From Pseudomonas faucium (GTDB lineage Bacteria; Pseudomonadota; Gammaproteobacteria; Pseudomonadales; Pseudomonadaceae): DNA of 64,000 nucleotides. A program made the translations under genes and the position numbers. The stretch is from the NCBI RefSeq assembly GCF_021602585.1, contig NZ_BQIP01000025.1, positions 1 to 64,000 of the forward strand. The letters run 5' to 3'. Below are positions 25,700-35,991 of this stretch, in pieces; the stretch's first letter is position 1; every line of letters starts with the position of its first letter. Below the pieces are notes generated by a model. It did not search any database and was not told the DNA's origin. It saw only the letters and a list, made by a program, of their open reading frames with translations.

Positions 25700-27619
25700 T
25701 CAGACGCGGAACTGGCTCACCAGCATCTGCAACTGCCCACCCAGGCGAGCCAGCTCCACGCTGGACTTCGCCGTCTCGTCACTGGCCGCCGCGGTCTGCT
25801 CCGACACATCCCGCACATTGAGGATGCTGCGGCTGATCTCTTCCGCCACCGCACTCTGCTGCTCGGCCGCCGCGGCAATCTGCTGGTTCATCGACTGGAT
25901 GCTCGACACCGTGCCGGTGATGTTCTCCAACGAAGCCCCGGCCTTGCGCGCCAGCTCCACACTGCTGTCGGTCAGGGTGCGGCTGCCGTGCATGGCATTG
26001 GCCACTTGCTGGGTGCCGTGCTGCAGGCCGGCGACCAGCTCCTCGATCTCTTCAGTGGATTTCTGGGTGCGCTGGGCCAGGCCGCGCACTTCATCGGCAA
26101 CCACGGCAAAACCACGGCCCGCCTCGCCGGCGCGAGCCGCTTCGATGGCGGCGTTGAGCGCCAGCAGGTTGGTCTGTTCGGCCACCGACTTGATCACGTC
26201 CATGACGCTGCCGATCTTCTGGCTTTCCTGTTGCAGCAGGTTCATCGCTTCGGTGGAGCGGTGCACTTCTTCGGCCAGGCGCTCGATCTGGCTGATCGCT
26301 TCAGCGACCACACGATCGCCCGCCCGCGCTTCGTCGTCGGCGCCGGTGGCGGCGTGCGAAGCCTGCTCGGCGTTGCGCGCCACTTCCTGAACGGTCGCGG
26401 CCATTTCGTGCATGGCAGTGGCGACCTGGTCGGTTTCGACCTTCTGGCTGTTGGCGCCGGCGCTGGTCTGCTCGGTCACCGCCGACAGCTCTTCGGCGGC
26501 GCTGGCGATCTGCGTGACGCCATCGCGGATGCCGCTGATCAGGTCGCGCAGGGTGGTGCCCATGCGCGCGATGCCTTGCTGCAGCACGCCGATTTCGTCG
26601 CGGCGGGTGACGCGCAGGTCGTGGGTGAGGTCGCCGCCGGCGATGCGCTCCACGGCGTGCAGGGTCTCTTGCAGCGGGCGGGTGATCTGGCGGGTGATGA
26701 GCACCGCGGCCAGCACGCCGGCGAGCAGTGCCAGCAGCGTGGCGATGGCCTGCAGGCTGCGGGCCTGGGCGCTTTCGGCGTCGCGGCGCTCGAGCTGGAT
26801 CTTGTACAGCGCGTCGCTGCGCTTGACGATATCGGCGCCCTGCACGGTCATTTCGGCGCGCGCCGTGGTGATCGCGGCAACGGCATCACGGAACTGGCGC
26901 ACGGCATCGCGGTAGGCCTGCACCGATTGCTCGAACTGCTGCACGCGGGTGGCTTCGGCAGGCAGCTGGCGCTTGAGCTCGGCGGTTTCCGACAGCGCCG
27001 CATCGAGCTGGCGCAGTGCGGCTTGTTCGTTGGCCGCGGTGTTGTCGGCAATGTAGCCGCGCACGTCGATACGCACTTGCAGCAGTTGTTGGCGCGCCTT
27101 GCTGATCAGCTGGTATTGGGCCAGGCGCACGCCGTCGGCTTCAGGGCGCGACATGACGTCCTGGGCCAGGCTGTCCATGGCCTCGTCGGCCTTGCCGGCG
27201 GACAGGTTCATGGCGTCGCGGGCGGCCTGGGTGTTGTCGTAGCCGGCACGCATCTTGTTCAGCGAGACCTTGTACTCGCTGATGGTCTGCCCCAGTTCGT
27301 TGAGCAGCTTGACGTTCTCCGGGCTCTTGAAGGTGCTGGCCAGGTAGGCCTGCTGCTTGCTGAAGGCATCGAGCTTGGCCTGGGTGTTGGCGGCTGCGGC
27401 GTCGTCGCCGTTGGCGATCATGTACTGCAGGCGCGCAATGCGCAGGTCGGTCAGGTCCTTGTTGAGCTGGGCGATATCGCCCATCCAGTTGCTGCGGTCG
27501 ATGAGGCTGCCCAGGCTGGTCCAGCCGGTCAGGGCCAGCAGGCCGGTAAGGACCAGCACCAGGCCGAAGCCCAGGCCGAGTTTGAGGTTGACGCTGATGT
27601 TGGCGAACCACCTGTTCAT
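25700..27619 (-). CDS. Methyl-accepting chemotaxis protein
   Basis: A 639-residue receptor. TM1 is at about 10-30 ([20 protein letters not shown]), followed by a periplasmic four-helix-type sensor of about 270 residues, TM2 near 305-325 ([18 protein letters not shown]), HAMP, and a signalling domain with the conserved tip ([20 protein letters not shown]). There is no C-terminal CheR/CheB pentapeptide, which is common in Pseudomonas MCPs. The start at 27619 ([15 protein letters not shown]) is the first good ATG; the upstream extension lacks MCP-like sequence. The ligand is not predictable here. Confidence 0.92.
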   Translation of the reverse strand: MNRWFANISVNLKLGLGFGLVLVLTGLLALTGWTSLGSLIDRSNWMGDIAQLNKDLTDLRIARLQYMIANGDDAAAANTQAKLDAFSKQQAYLASTFKSPENVKLLNELGQTISEYKVSLNKMRAGYDNTQAARDAMNLSAGKADEAMDSLAQDVMSRPEADGVRLAQYQLISKARQQLLQVRIDVRGYIADNTAANEQAALRQLDAALSETAELKRQLPAEATRVQQFEQSVQAYRDAVRQFRDAVAAITTARAEMTVQGADIVKRSDALYKIQLERRDAESAQARSLQAIATLLALLAGVLAAVLITRQITRPLQETLHAVERIAGGDLTHDLRVTRRDEIGVLQQGIARMGTTLRDLISGIRDGVTQIASAAEELSAVTEQTSAGANSQKVETDQVATAMHEMAATVQEVARNAEQASHAATGADDEARAGDRVVAEAISQIERLAEEVHRSTEAMNLLQQESQKIGSVMDVIKSVAEQTNLLALNAAIEAARAGEAGRGFAVVADEVRGLAQRTQKSTEEIEELVAGLQHGTQQVANAMHGSRTLTDSSVELARKAGASLENITGTVSSIQSMNQQIAAAAEQQSAVAEEISRSILNVRDVSEQTAAASDETAKSSVELARLGGQLQMLVSQFRV

Positions 27620-27760
27620 ATGCACGCTCTCCAGAAAATTTTCGCTCACTTGATCGTCGATCGCGAGGCGTTGTTGTTCTGGATGCCCGCTCAATCGTGC
27701 AGGGGTTATCGGCAAGGGAAGGGGAAGCTGAAACGCTTTTTCAGCAGAAATGTAACTCTA

Positions 27761-27790
27761 TGTGGGAGCGAGCTTGCCCGCGAATGGGCC
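27761..27790. repeat. Single REP-like element
   Basis: TGTGGGAGCGAGCTTGCCCG followed by CGAATGGGCC is one arm of the REP family, between the chemoreceptor promoter region and the 3' end of ypfJ. Confidence 0.65.
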
Positions 27791-27811
27791 GCCCGGCGGC
27801 CCCACGTAATG

Positions 27812-28699
27812 TCAAAGGCTGCGCGCGCTGAAGGTATCGCAGCTGTTCACCTCACCCTGGGCGAACCCGGCCTTGAACCAGCGCACCCGCTGGGCCGACG
27901 TACCATGGGTGAACGAGTCTGGCACCACACGCCCCTGGCCCTGTTGCTGCAGGCGGTCGTCACCAATGGCATTGGCGGCATTGAGCGCTTCCTCCACGTC
28001 ACCTGGCTCCAGCCAGTTCAAACGCTTTTGCGCCTGGTAGGCCCACACCCCGGCCAGGCAGTCGGCCTGCAACTCCTGGCGCACCAGCAGGCCGTTGTCG
28101 CCTTCCATGCGCTGGCCGTTGCGCCGTGCGGCGTCGACTTTGGCCGAAACGCCGAGCAAGGTCTGCACGTGGTGGCCGATCTCGTGGGCGATCACATAGG
28201 CCTGGGCGAAATCGCCGGCGGCGGCGAAGCGGGTTTCCATTTCGCGGAAGAACGACATGTCCAGGTACACCCGTTGGTCCGCCGGGCAGTAGAACGGCCC
28301 CACGGCCGCCGAGGCGAAACCGCAGGCGGAATTCACCTGGCCGCTGAACAGCACCAGCTTGGGGTCGCGGTACTGCTTGCCGGCCTGGGAGAACAGGGCC
28401 TTCCAGGTGTCTTCGGTGTCGCCCAGGATCGAGGCGACGAACTGCGCCTGTTCGTCATTGGCCGCGGGCGCCTGGTTGCTGGCGCCACTGGGAGCGGGCT
28501 GTTGCTGCTCCATCTGGCCGGTGAGCTGGCCGAGGATCTGCAGCGGGTCTTGGCCGGTGAGCCAGCCGATGCCGACGATCAGCAGGATCGCCCCAAGCCC
28601 GAGCCCCTTGCCGCCGCCAAAGCGCATGCCACCGCCGCCGCCACCTTCGCCGCGGGCATCGACCACGTTGTCGCTGCGTCGGCCTTTTCGCCATTCCAT
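27812..28699 (-). CDS. ypfJ: YpfJ-type zinc metallopeptidase
   Basis: The 295-residue protein has a basic N terminus (MEWRKGRRSDNVVDARG), a glycine-rich stretch, one membrane helix (GLGAILLIVGIGWLTG) and a metallopeptidase domain with HEIGHH and, after it, ADCLAGVWAY. This is the neutral zinc metallopeptidase (UPF0042-unrelated, YpfJ) family with its catalytic domain outside the membrane. Start 28699 fits the family; the upstream extension is rejected. Substrate is unknown. Confidence 0.9.
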   Translation of the reverse strand: MEWRKGRRSDNVVDARGEGGGGGGMRFGGGKGLGLGAILLIVGIGWLTGQDPLQILGQLTGQMEQQQPAPSGASNQAPAANDEQAQFVASILGDTEDTWKALFSQAGKQYRDPKLVLFSGQVNSACGFASAAVGPFYCPADQRVYLDMSFFREMETRFAAAGDFAQAYVIAHEIGHHVQTLLGVSAKVDAARRNGQRMEGDNGLLVRQELQADCLAGVWAYQAQKRLNWLEPGDVEEALNAANAIGDDRLQQQGQGRVVPDSFTHGTSAQRVRWFKAGFAQGEVNSCDTFSARSL

Positions 28700-28764
28700 A
28701 AGGGCTCTCCAGAGCGTGAAACACAAAGCAATAGATTAGTTCACTGCGGCCAAAGGCACTAATT

Positions 28765-28782
28765 CATAACCATTTGGTTATG
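28765..28782. promoter_or_regulatory. Palindrome, possible operator before pcaHG
   Basis: CATAACCATTTGGTTATG is an inverted repeat with 8-bp arms and a 2-base centre in the 222-bp gap between divergent ypfJ and pcaH. It has the size of a transcription-factor site. I cannot assign the factor; PcaR/PcaU/PcaQ-type regulators are not in this window. Confidence 0.4.
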
Positions 28783-28840
28783 CCTCTGATGCCTGAATTC
28801 AATGTTCATCCCCCGCAACCTATCTGAAACTGCAAGTCCC

Positions 28841-28869
28841 TGTGGGAGCTGGCCTGCCAGCGATTGGGC
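28841..28869. repeat. Single REP element before pcaH
   Basis: TGTGGGAGCTGGCCTGCCAG with CGATTGGGC is one REP arm inside the pcaH 5' region, ending about 50 bp before the ATG. That is an unusual place for a REP. Confidence 0.65.
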
Positions 28870-28921
28870 TTCGAAGAAGCCCCGATGGGAAATATCCATA
28901 ATTCCAAGAGAGGAACCCGGC

Positions 28922-29641
28922 ATGCCCGCCCAGGACACCAGCCGCTTCGTGATCCGTGATCGCAACTGGCACCCCAAGGCCCTGACGCCCGACTACAAGA
29001 CATCCATCGCCCGCTCGCCGCGCCAGGCGCTGGTCAGCATTCCCCAGTCGATCAGCGAAACCACAGGCCCCGACTTTTCCCACCTGGGCTTCGGCGCCCA
29101 TGACCATGACCTGCTGCTGAACTTCAACAACGGTGGCCTGCCGATCGGTGAGCGCATCATCGTCGCCGGCCGGGTCGTCGACCAGTACGGCAAGCCGGTG
29201 GCCAACACCCTGGTGGAGATGTGGCAGGCCAACGCCGGTGGCCGCTACCGGCACAAGAACGACCGCTACCTGGCGCCGCTGGACCCGAACTTCGGCGGCG
29301 TCGGCCGTTGCCTGACCGACCGCGACGGCTACTACAGCTTCCGCACCATCAAGCCCGGCCCGTACCCATGGCGCAACGGCCCGAACGACTGGCGCCCGGC
29401 GCATATCCACTTCGCCATCAGCGGCCCGTCGATCGCCACCAAGCTGATCACCCAGCTGTATTTCGAGGGCGACCCGCTGATCCCGATGTGCCCGATCGTC
29501 AAGTCGATCGCCAACCCCGACGCGGTGCAGCAACTGATCGCCAAGCTCGACATGAGCCATGCCAACCCCATGGACTGCCTGGCCTACCGCTTCGACATCG
29601 TGCTGCGCGGCCAGCGCAAGACCCACTTCGAAAACTGCTGA
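28922..29641 (+). CDS. pcaH: Protocatechuate 3,4-dioxygenase beta subunit
   Basis: PcaH, with PcaG, opens the ring of protocatechuate between the hydroxyls to give 3-carboxy-cis,cis-muconate (beta-ketoadipate pathway). The 239-residue beta subunit carries the non-haem iron ligands in the expected places: Y109 (GRYRHK), Y148 (GPYPWRNG), H161 and H163 (AHIHF). The ATG at 28922 follows AGAGGA; the longer in-frame upstream region is rejected. pcaG starts 10 bases after the stop. Confidence 0.96.
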   Translation: MPAQDTSRFVIRDRNWHPKALTPDYKTSIARSPRQALVSIPQSISETTGPDFSHLGFGAHDHDLLLNFNNGGLPIGERIIVAGRVVDQYGKPVANTLVEMWQANAGGRYRHKNDRYLAPLDPNFGGVGRCLTDRDGYYSFRTIKPGPYPWRNGPNDWRPAHIHFAISGPSIATKLITQLYFEGDPLIPMCPIVKSIANPDAVQQLIAKLDMSHANPMDCLAYRFDIVLRGQRKTHFENC

Positions 29642-29651
29642 GGACCCCGCC

Positions 29652-30257
29652 ATGCCAATCGAACTGCTGCCGGAAACCCCCTCGCAGACCGCCGGCCCCT
29701 ATGTGCACATCGGCCTGGCTTTGGAAGCGGCCGGCAACCCGACCCGCGACCAGGAAATCTGGAACCGCCTGGCCAAGCCGGATGCCGCGGGCGAGCACAT
29801 CCTTTTGATCGGCCAGGTGTATGACGGCAATGGCCACCTGGTGCGTGATTCGTTCCTGGAAATCTGGCAGGCCGATGCCGATGGCCAGTACCAGGATGCC
29901 TACCACCTGGAAAACCCCTTCAACAGTTTTGGCCGCACCGCCACTACCTTCGATGCCGGCGAATGGACCGTGCACACGGTCAAGCCAGGTGTGGTGAACA
30001 ATGCGGCGGGCGTGCCGATGGCGCCGCACATCAACCTCAGCCTGTTTGCCCGCGGCATCAACATTCACCTGCATACGCGGTTGTATTTCGATGACGAGGC
30101 CGAGGCCAACGCAAAGTGCCCGGTGCTCAACCTGATCGAGCAGCCGCAGCGGCGTGAGACATTGATTGCCAAGCGCTGTGAAGTGGATGGGAAAACGGCG
30201 TATCGGTTCGATATCCGGATTCAGGGGGAAGGGGAGACGGTGTTCTTCGACTTCTGA
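29652..30257 (+). CDS. pcaG: Protocatechuate 3,4-dioxygenase alpha subunit
   Basis: The 201-residue alpha subunit pairs with PcaH in the (alpha-beta-Fe)12 enzyme. It has the dioxygenase beta-sandwich (QTAGPYVHIGLA, GQVYDGNGHLV, FLEIWQADADG, APHINLSLFARG) but not the iron tyrosine-histidine set, as expected for alpha. GAGG lies close before the ATG. A perfect inverted repeat follows it, facing the convergent cupin gene. Confidence 0.95.
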   Translation: MPIELLPETPSQTAGPYVHIGLALEAAGNPTRDQEIWNRLAKPDAAGEHILLIGQVYDGNGHLVRDSFLEIWQADADGQYQDAYHLENPFNSFGRTATTFDAGEWTVHTVKPGVVNNAAGVPMAPHINLSLFARGINIHLHTRLYFDDEAEANAKCPVLNLIEQPQRRETLIAKRCEVDGKTAYRFDIRIQGEGETVFFDF

Positions 30258-30279
30258 TGGGGGTGGGGCCGCTTTGCGG

Positions 30280-30352
30280 CCCTTTCGCGACACAAGGCCG
30301 CTCCTACAGATGAGCGCGGCGCCTGTAGGAGCGGCCTTGTGTCGCGAAAGGG
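30280..30352. repeat. Perfect 30-bp inverted repeat (TGTAGGAGCGGCC family)
   Basis: Arms 30280-30309 and 30323-30352 are exact reverse complements and almost identical to the copy at 25602-25671. Outer flanks (GGGGCCGCTTTGCGGCC, GGGCTGCAAAGCAGCCC) add more pairing. It lies between convergent pcaG and the cupin gene. Confidence 0.85.
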
Positions 30353-30373
30353 CTGCAAAGCAGCCCCAGGATT

Positions 30374-30799
30374 TCAGCCTTTCACCGGCTTCAAGTCGAA
30401 CGCGTCGGCCTGATACTGAAACAACAGGCAATCCGCCGCAGCAGTACAACCACTCTCATGCACCAAGTCTGCCGGCAACTTGTAGTAAGACCCCGCCGGA
30501 TACTCGGTGCGCTTGCCATCGATCACCGCATAAAAAGTCCCGCTCAGCACCACCGTCGGCAACGTCTGGCTGTGCTGGTGCAGGCCATTATCAGTCCCCT
30601 TCCTGAACTTCACATACGCTGAGTAAGGCCCCTTGCCGAAGATATCGCCCTCGACGTTGGCATAGCTGACAGCCCCTTTGGTATTGGGCACGTCCTGCCA
30701 TTTCAAGGCCGCGCTGTCGGTCACCGAAATGGTCTTTTCCGCCGCATGGGCGCCGACGGCCAGGGTGGTGAGCAGCAAACCCGCGATGACTGTTTTCAT
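30374..30799 (-). CDS. Periplasmic cupin (DUF4437-like)
   Basis: A 141-residue protein starting MKTVIAGLLLTTLAVGAHA, a clear signal peptide. The mature cupin has HQHSQTLPTVVLSGTFY and a second block near YPAGSYYKLP, then two cysteines (SGCTAAADC) that could form a disulfide. It resembles DUF4437 secreted cupins. The function is unknown. The start is placed at the signal-peptide Met, with GGAG 6-9 bases upstream; a longer upstream frame is rejected. Confidence 0.8.
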   Translation of the reverse strand: MKTVIAGLLLTTLAVGAHAAEKTISVTDSAALKWQDVPNTKGAVSYANVEGDIFGKGPYSAYVKFRKGTDNGLHQHSQTLPTVVLSGTFYAVIDGKRTEYPAGSYYKLPADLVHESGCTAAADCLLFQYQADAFDLKPVKG

Positions 30800-30902
30800 G
30801 GTGAAACTCCTTCGTTGAGTGAAAGTGCAACGAAGGCTAATCAAACAAGCCGCGCACAAATACCTGCCAACTCAGCCATGACCTGTGCACATATCGCACA
30901 AA

Positions 30903-31802
30903 TCACCACCTCGCTTGCGCGTAGTAAACCTGCACATAGTCCAGCAACGCCCGCACCTTGGGCGCCAGGTAGCGGCTCTGTGGATAAACCGCGTAAAGGC
31001 TGCGCGCTGGCAGCTTCCAGTGCTCCAGCACCGGCACCAGGCGCCCGTCCTGCAGGGCATCGTGGACGATGAAGCGATCGAAGCTGGCAATGCCCAGGCC
31101 GCCGATGGCAGCGGCGCGCAGGGCCATCGGTGAGTTGGCGCTCAGGCGCCGTGGCATGTGGATGTCGCGCTGTTCGCCACCGGCGCTGGTGAGTTGCAGG
31201 CGCTGCGGGTGCAGCAGCTGGCTGTAGCCGAGCAGGGCATGGCTGGCCAGCGCGTCGGGGTTGCCCGGCGCGCCGTGGCGTTCCAGGTAGCCCGGGGCGG
31301 CCACCAGCATCACCTCGCTGCTCGCCAGGCGGCGTGCCACCAGGCTGGAGTCGGGCAAGTGGTCGGTGACCCGCAGGCACACATCGATCTGCTCCTCCAG
31401 CAGGTCGATGAAGCGATCGCTGCAGTGCAGTTCGATCTGCAGCAGCGGGTGGCGCTCGACGAAATCCGGCAACCAGCGCCCCAGCTCCAGCTCGCCGAAC
31501 GCCGTGGCCACGCCCAGGCGCAGCGTGCCGCTGGGCTGTTGCTGGTGTTCGGAAAGCTCCAGGGCCATGGCCTGCATCTGCTCGAGGATCTGCACGCAGT
31601 GGCGATAGAACAGCGCGCCGGCCTCGGTCAGGTGCAGGCGGCGGGTGGTGCGGGTGAGCAATTGCGTGCCGAGCTGGCGTTCCAGCTGCTTTACCTGGCG
31701 CGACAGCACGGTGTGGGAGACGCCCGCCTGGCTGGCGGCGGCGCTGAAGCTGCCGAGGTCGACGACCCGGCGGAAGGTCTGCATGGCACTGAACTGGTCC
31801 AT
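30903..31802 (-). CDS. LysR-family regulator
   Basis: A 299-residue LysR protein (MDQFSAMQTFRRVVDLGS, helix-turn-helix FSAAASQAGVSHTVLSRQVK). It belongs to the large subgroup whose members often regulate redox or detoxification genes. The start at 31802 has GGAG 6-9 bases upstream; the frame is open further but that is antisense noise from trmA. It follows trmA in the same direction after a strong terminator, so it has its own promoter. The nearby target is not clear. Confidence 0.9.
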   Translation of the reverse strand: MDQFSAMQTFRRVVDLGSFSAAASQAGVSHTVLSRQVKQLERQLGTQLLTRTTRRLHLTEAGALFYRHCVQILEQMQAMALELSEHQQQPSGTLRLGVATAFGELELGRWLPDFVERHPLLQIELHCSDRFIDLLEEQIDVCLRVTDHLPDSSLVARRLASSEVMLVAAPGYLERHGAPGNPDALASHALLGYSQLLHPQRLQLTSAGGEQRDIHMPRRLSANSPMALRAAAIGGLGIASFDRFIVHDALQDGRLVPVLEHWKLPARSLYAVYPQSRYLAPKVRALLDYVQVYYAQARW

Positions 31803-31819
31803 CCACTCTCCTGGCGGCG

Positions 31820-31848
31820 TGCCGTGGGGCCGGGCAGGCCCCACGGCA
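31820..31848 (-). terminator. Hairpin after trmA
   Basis: TGCCGTGGGGCC (31820-31831) and GGCCCCACGGCA (31837-31848) form a perfect 12-bp stem with a 5-base loop, 8 bp after the trmA stop on the minus strand. There is no T-run, so it may act as an RNA-stabilising end. Confidence 0.5.
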
Positions 31849-31855
31849 TCGCGGA

Positions 31856-32941
31856 TCAGCGCCGAACCAGCAGCACCCCGCTTTCCATGTGGTGGGTGTA
31901 GGGGAACTGGTCGAACAGCGCACAGCGTTCGATACGGTGGGTATCTTGCAGCTGGGCGATGTTCTGCGCCAGGGTCTCGGGGTTGCACGAGATATACAGG
32001 ATGCGCTCGAAACGCCGGGTCAGTTCGCAGGTGTCCGGGTCCATGCCGGCGCGCGGCGGGTCGACGAACACGGTGCCGAAGTCGTAGCTTTTCAGGTCGA
32101 TGCCTTCCAGCCGGCGGAACGGGCGCACCTCGTTCAGGGCCTGGGTCAGCTCTTCGGCCGACAGGCGCACCAGGCGCACGTTGGCCACCGCGTTCTCGTC
32201 GAGGTTGCTCAGCGCGGCATTGACCGAGGTCTTGCTGATTTCGGTGGCCAGCACCTGGCGCACGCGGGTGGCCAGCGGCAGGGTGAAGTTGCCGTTGCCG
32301 CAGTACAGCTCCAGCAGGTCGTCGTCGCGCTCGCCAATGGCCTCGAATGCCCAGCTCAGCATCTTCTGGTTGACCGCGCCGTTGGGCTGGGTGAACGCGC
32401 CTTCCGGTTGGCGGTAGCTGAACACACGGCCTGCGACGTCGAGCTTCTCCACCGCGTAATCGCGGCCGATGACCAGACGCTTGCCCTTGGAGCGGCCGAT
32501 CAGGCTCACGCCCAGCGTTTCTGCCAACTCGCGCGCAGCCACTTCCCAGGCCTCGTCCAGCGGGCGGTGGTAGCACAGGGTGACCATCGCATCGCCGGCC
32601 AGGGTGGTGAGGAACTCCACCTGGAACAGCCGATTGCTCAGGGCCTCGCTGGCCTGCCAGGCCGCCTTCAGGCGCGGCATCAGCTGGTTGATGTGCTCGC
32701 TGGCGATGGGGAATTCATCGATCAGGATGGCCTTGTGCTTGTCGCCCGGGGCGAACATCGCGTAGTGGCGCTGGCCGTCTTCACGCCACAGGCGGAACTC
32801 GGCGCGCAGGCGATAGTGCTCGCGCGGCGAGTCGAAAACCGCCGGCTCCGGCGCGCCGAAGGGGGCCAGCAGATCGCGCAGGCGCGCGACCTTGGCCTGA
32901 AGCTGCGCGTCGTAGGCGCTTGGGTCGAAGACAGCACTCAT
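31856..32941 (-). CDS. trmA: tRNA (uracil-5-)-methyltransferase TrmA
   Basis: TrmA makes m5U54 in the T-loop of tRNA using S-adenosylmethionine. The 361-residue product has the SAM motif [26 protein letters not shown] and the catalytic-cysteine motif ISCNPETL near the C terminus. Length is normal. Its ATG overlaps the stop of the upstream azgA-type gene by four bases (ATGA on the minus strand), so the two are translationally coupled, an unusual pairing in function. Confidence 0.95.
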   Translation of the reverse strand: MSAVFDPSAYDAQLQAKVARLRDLLAPFGAPEPAVFDSPREHYRLRAEFRLWREDGQRHYAMFAPGDKHKAILIDEFPIASEHINQLMPRLKAAWQASEALSNRLFQVEFLTTLAGDAMVTLCYHRPLDEAWEVAARELAETLGVSLIGRSKGKRLVIGRDYAVEKLDVAGRVFSYRQPEGAFTQPNGAVNQKMLSWAFEAIGERDDDLLELYCGNGNFTLPLATRVRQVLATEISKTSVNAALSNLDENAVANVRLVRLSAEELTQALNEVRPFRRLEGIDLKSYDFGTVFVDPPRAGMDPDTCELTRRFERILYISCNPETLAQNIAQLQDTHRIERCALFDQFPYTHHMESGVLLVRR

Positions 32942-34233
32942 GCGTTGAACCAGCCCAGCTTGATCACGAACAGGATGGAGAGGATCACCAGCGCCGGGTT
33001 CAGGTCGCGGTGGCGGCCGGAGATCAGCTTGACGGCAGTCCAGGCAATGAAGCCGAAGGCGATGCCGTTGGCGATCGAGTAGGTCAGCGGCATGGCCAGG
33101 GCGGTGACCACCACCGGTGCGGCCTCGGTGACGTCGTCCCAGTTGATTTCGGCCAGGCCCGAGGCCATCAGCACGGCGACGAACAGCAGCGCCGGTGCGG
33201 TGGCGAAGGCCGGCACGCTACCGGCCAGCGGGGCGAAGAACAGCGCCAGCAGGAACAGCACGGCGACCACGATGGCGGTCAGGCCGGTACGGCCACCGGC
33301 GCTCACGCCTGCGGCCGATTCGATGTAGCTGGTGGTGGTCGAGGTGCCCAGCAGCGAACCTGCCATGGCCGCGGTGCTGTCGGCGATCAGGGCACGGCCC
33401 ATCTTCGGCATGTGGCCGTCCTTGCCCATCAGGCCAGCGCGCTTGGCCACGCCGATCAGGGTGCCGGAGTTGTCGAACAGGTCGACGAACAGGAAGGCGA
33501 AGATCACGCTGACCAGGCCCACGTCCAGAGCACCTGCGATGTCCAGCTGGAGGAAGGTCGGCGCCAGCGACGGCGGCATGGAGACGATCCCGCCAAATGG
33601 CGTCACGCCCATCGCGATGGAGGCGACGGTGACCGCGAGGATGCCGATCAGCACCGCACCACGCACTTTCAGCGCTTCCAGGCCGACGATCAGGAAGAAG
33701 CCCAGGGTGGCGAGGATCGGCGCCGGCTGCTTGAGGTCGCCCAGGCCCACCAGGGTAGCCGGGTTATCGACGACGATGCCGGCGTTATGCAGGGCGATGA
33801 ACGCCAGGAACAGGCCGATGCCCGCGGCGATGGCCGAGCGCAAGGGCAGCGGAATGCTGTTCACGATCCATTCGCGGATACGGAAGATCGACAGCAGGAA
33901 GAACATCACCGCCGACAGGAACACCGCGCCCAGCGCCACCTGCCAGGTGTGGCCCATGTGCAGCACCACCGTGTAGGTGAAGAAGGCGTTCAGGCCCATG
34001 CCCGGCGCCAGGGCGATCGGGTAGTTGGCGATCAGGCCCATGGTGGTCGAACCGATGGCCGCGGCCAGGCAGGTAGCGACGAAGATCGCGCCCTTGTCCA
34101 TGCCGGTCTCGCCGAGGATGCTCGGGTTGACGAACAGGATGTAGGCCATGGCCAGGAAGGTGGTGACGCCCGCGAGTATCTCGGTGCGCACGTTGGTGTT
34201 GTGTGCTCTTAGTTGAAACAGCCTTTCCAGCAT
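32938..34233 (-). CDS. NCS2/AzgA-family purine permease
   Basis: A 431-residue integral membrane protein starting [20 protein letters not shown]. It has the AzgA/NCS2 motifs [30 protein letters not shown] and [11 protein letters not shown]. Substrate is likely hypoxanthine, guanine or adenine. It is read first in an operon with trmA. The start has GGGAG a few bases upstream (34234-34245 on the plus strand). Confidence 0.9.
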   Translation of the reverse strand: MLERLFQLRAHNTNVRTEILAGVTTFLAMAYILFVNPSILGETGMDKGAIFVATCLAAAIGSTTMGLIANYPIALAPGMGLNAFFTYTVVLHMGHTWQVALGAVFLSAVMFFLLSIFRIREWIVNSIPLPLRSAIAAGIGLFLAFIALHNAGIVVDNPATLVGLGDLKQPAPILATLGFFLIVGLEALKVRGAVLIGILAVTVASIAMGVTPFGGIVSMPPSLAPTFLQLDIAGALDVGLVSVIFAFLFVDLFDNSGTLIGVAKRAGLMGKDGHMPKMGRALIADSTAAMAGSLLGTSTTTSYIESAAGVSAGGRTGLTAIVVAVLFLLALFFAPLAGSVPAFATAPALLFVAVLMASGLAEINWDDVTEAAPVVVTALAMPLTYSIANGIAFGFIAWTAVKLISGRHRDLNPALVILSILFVIKLGWFNA

Positions 34234-34427
34234 GCCCGCTCCCCAAGGCGCCCCCGGCGCCGTGAATGTATCGACCCCATCAGCAAAGCACAGACCGTAC
34301 CGGTTGCCGTGGTTTTGTGTGGGGAGGAAAAAAGCCGCGCATCATACCAGCATGGATGGCAGGGGCCTATGGCCGTTGGGCCCTATCGCCGGCAAGCCCT
34401 GTGCGGTGCATGCAGGCGTCAGGGCCA

Positions 34428-35648
34428 TCAACCATTGTGCAGGCGGTCGCGCCTGGCCAGGCCCGGGAACAGTCTTATCCACACCCCGGTCACCACCAAG
34501 GTGCCCACGCCCCCCAGCACCACCGCCGGCACTGTTCCAAACCAGTGCGCCGTGACCCCGGATTCGAACTCGCCGAGCTGGTTCGAGGCACCGATGAACA
34601 ACCCATTCACCGCGCTCACCCGCCCGCGCATCTCATCGGGCGTCTCCAATTGCACGAAGGCGCCGCGAATCACCATGCTGATCATGTCTGCCGCGCCCAG
34701 CACCACCAGCACCGCCAGCGAGAACCAGAACGAGGTCGACAGGCCGAAGGCGATGGTCGCCACGCCAAACACCCCCACGGCGGTGAACATGGTGCGCCCG
34801 ACCTTGCGCTCGACCGGGAAGCGCGCCAGCCACAACGACATCAGCAACGCCCCCACCGCCGGCGCCGAGCGCAGCAGCCCCAGGCCCCAGGGCCCGGTGA
34901 GCAAAATGTCCTTGGCGAACACCGGCAGCAGCGCGGTGGCGCCGCCCAGCAGCACGGCGAACAGGTCGAGGGAAATCGCCCCGAGGATGTCCGGCCGGCT
35001 GCGGATGAAGCGGATGCCGGCCAGCAGCGATTCCAGGCTGGCGCGGCCACGCTGGGGCACCTGCTGGCGCGAGTCGAGGCCCAGCATCAGCGCGCAGGCG
35101 ATGGCGTACAGGGCAACTGTAGGGCCGTATACCCAAATGCTGCCGAAGGCATACAGGAAGCCGCCCACCGCCGGGGCGACGATGGTCGCCGCCTGGGTCG
35201 CCGACGCCGATGCCGCGACCGCCCGCGGGAACAGCCCCGGCGGCACCACGTTGGGCAGCAGCGCCTGGGTCGCCGGCATCTCGAACGAGCGGGCGGCGCC
35301 GAGCAGGAAGGCCAGGGCGAAGATCAGCTCGCGGCTGACGTTGTCGGTGGCGCTGCCCAGCGCCAGCACCAGGGCGATCAGCCCCTGCAGGGTCTGGCAC
35401 AGCGCGGCCACCTTGCGCCGGTCATAGCGGTCGGCGACATGCCCGGTGTGCAGCATGAACAGCACCCGCGGGGCAAATTCCACCAGGCCCACCAGGCCCA
35501 GGTCGAGCACATTGCCGGTCAGTTGGTAGAGGTGCCAGCCGATGGCCACGGTGAGCATCTGAAAGCCGCTGGCGGTGAACACGCGGGCCAGCCAGAAGGC
35601 CATGAACGGGCGGTGCTGGCGCAACAACTGCGGTGTGGAATCGGACAT
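34428..35648 (-). CDS. MFS efflux transporter (EntS/DHA3-like)
   Basis: A 406-residue major-facilitator protein starting MSDSTPQLLRQHRPFMAFW, with 12 likely helices and the MFS motif GHVADRYDRRKVAAL between helices 2 and 3. It resembles the EntS (siderophore exporter) and DHA3 drug-efflux group. No siderophore genes are nearby, so the substrate is unknown. The 194-bp gap to azgA holds a partial REP core (CGCCGGCAAGCC near 34387) and nothing else. Confidence 0.88.
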   Translation of the reverse strand: MSDSTPQLLRQHRPFMAFWLARVFTASGFQMLTVAIGWHLYQLTGNVLDLGLVGLVEFAPRVLFMLHTGHVADRYDRRKVAALCQTLQGLIALVLALGSATDNVSRELIFALAFLLGAARSFEMPATQALLPNVVPPGLFPRAVAASASATQAATIVAPAVGGFLYAFGSIWVYGPTVALYAIACALMLGLDSRQQVPQRGRASLESLLAGIRFIRSRPDILGAISLDLFAVLLGGATALLPVFAKDILLTGPWGLGLLRSAPAVGALLMSLWLARFPVERKVGRTMFTAVGVFGVATIAFGLSTSFWFSLAVLVVLGAADMISMVIRGAFVQLETPDEMRGRVSAVNGLFIGASNQLGEFESGVTAHWFGTVPAVVLGGVGTLVVTGVWIRLFPGLARRDRLHNG

Positions 35649-35832
35649 CGGAAACCTGTGGCCTCGGCGCAGTAGAGGGGCCGGCAGCGTATCATCTGTT
35701 TGTAACAAACCGTTACTGTTTGCCGGGGTCGGCACTTTTTCAGGCGCGGCAACAGGGGGTGGGGCAACCGGTCACGCGGCAATCAACCACACGCCCCGGC
35801 GGGCCATTCGGGACTATGCTTCCTAGCATTCG

Positions 35833-35846
35833 TTGATCTGGATCAA
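35833..35846. promoter_or_regulatory. ANR/FNR box before cioAB
   Basis: TTGATCTGGATCAA is a perfect TTGAT-N4-ATCAA dyad about 146 bp before the cioA start. ANR is the Pseudomonas FNR homologue. In the 343-bp region 35649-35991 nothing else stands out. Whether ANR activates or represses cio here cannot be read from the site alone. Confidence 0.75.
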
Positions 35847-35991
35847 TCGTTCCAGTTTCAACGATTGGCCTTTGGGCCCGATTCCCTGCGATTGCACAGA
35901 ACAATTCCAACGCGCCGCACTCGATAACCGTGGGGGCAGTAGGCGCCAGGGCCACGAGCCCGAACGCCGGATTATCTGAAGAGGAAGCACT

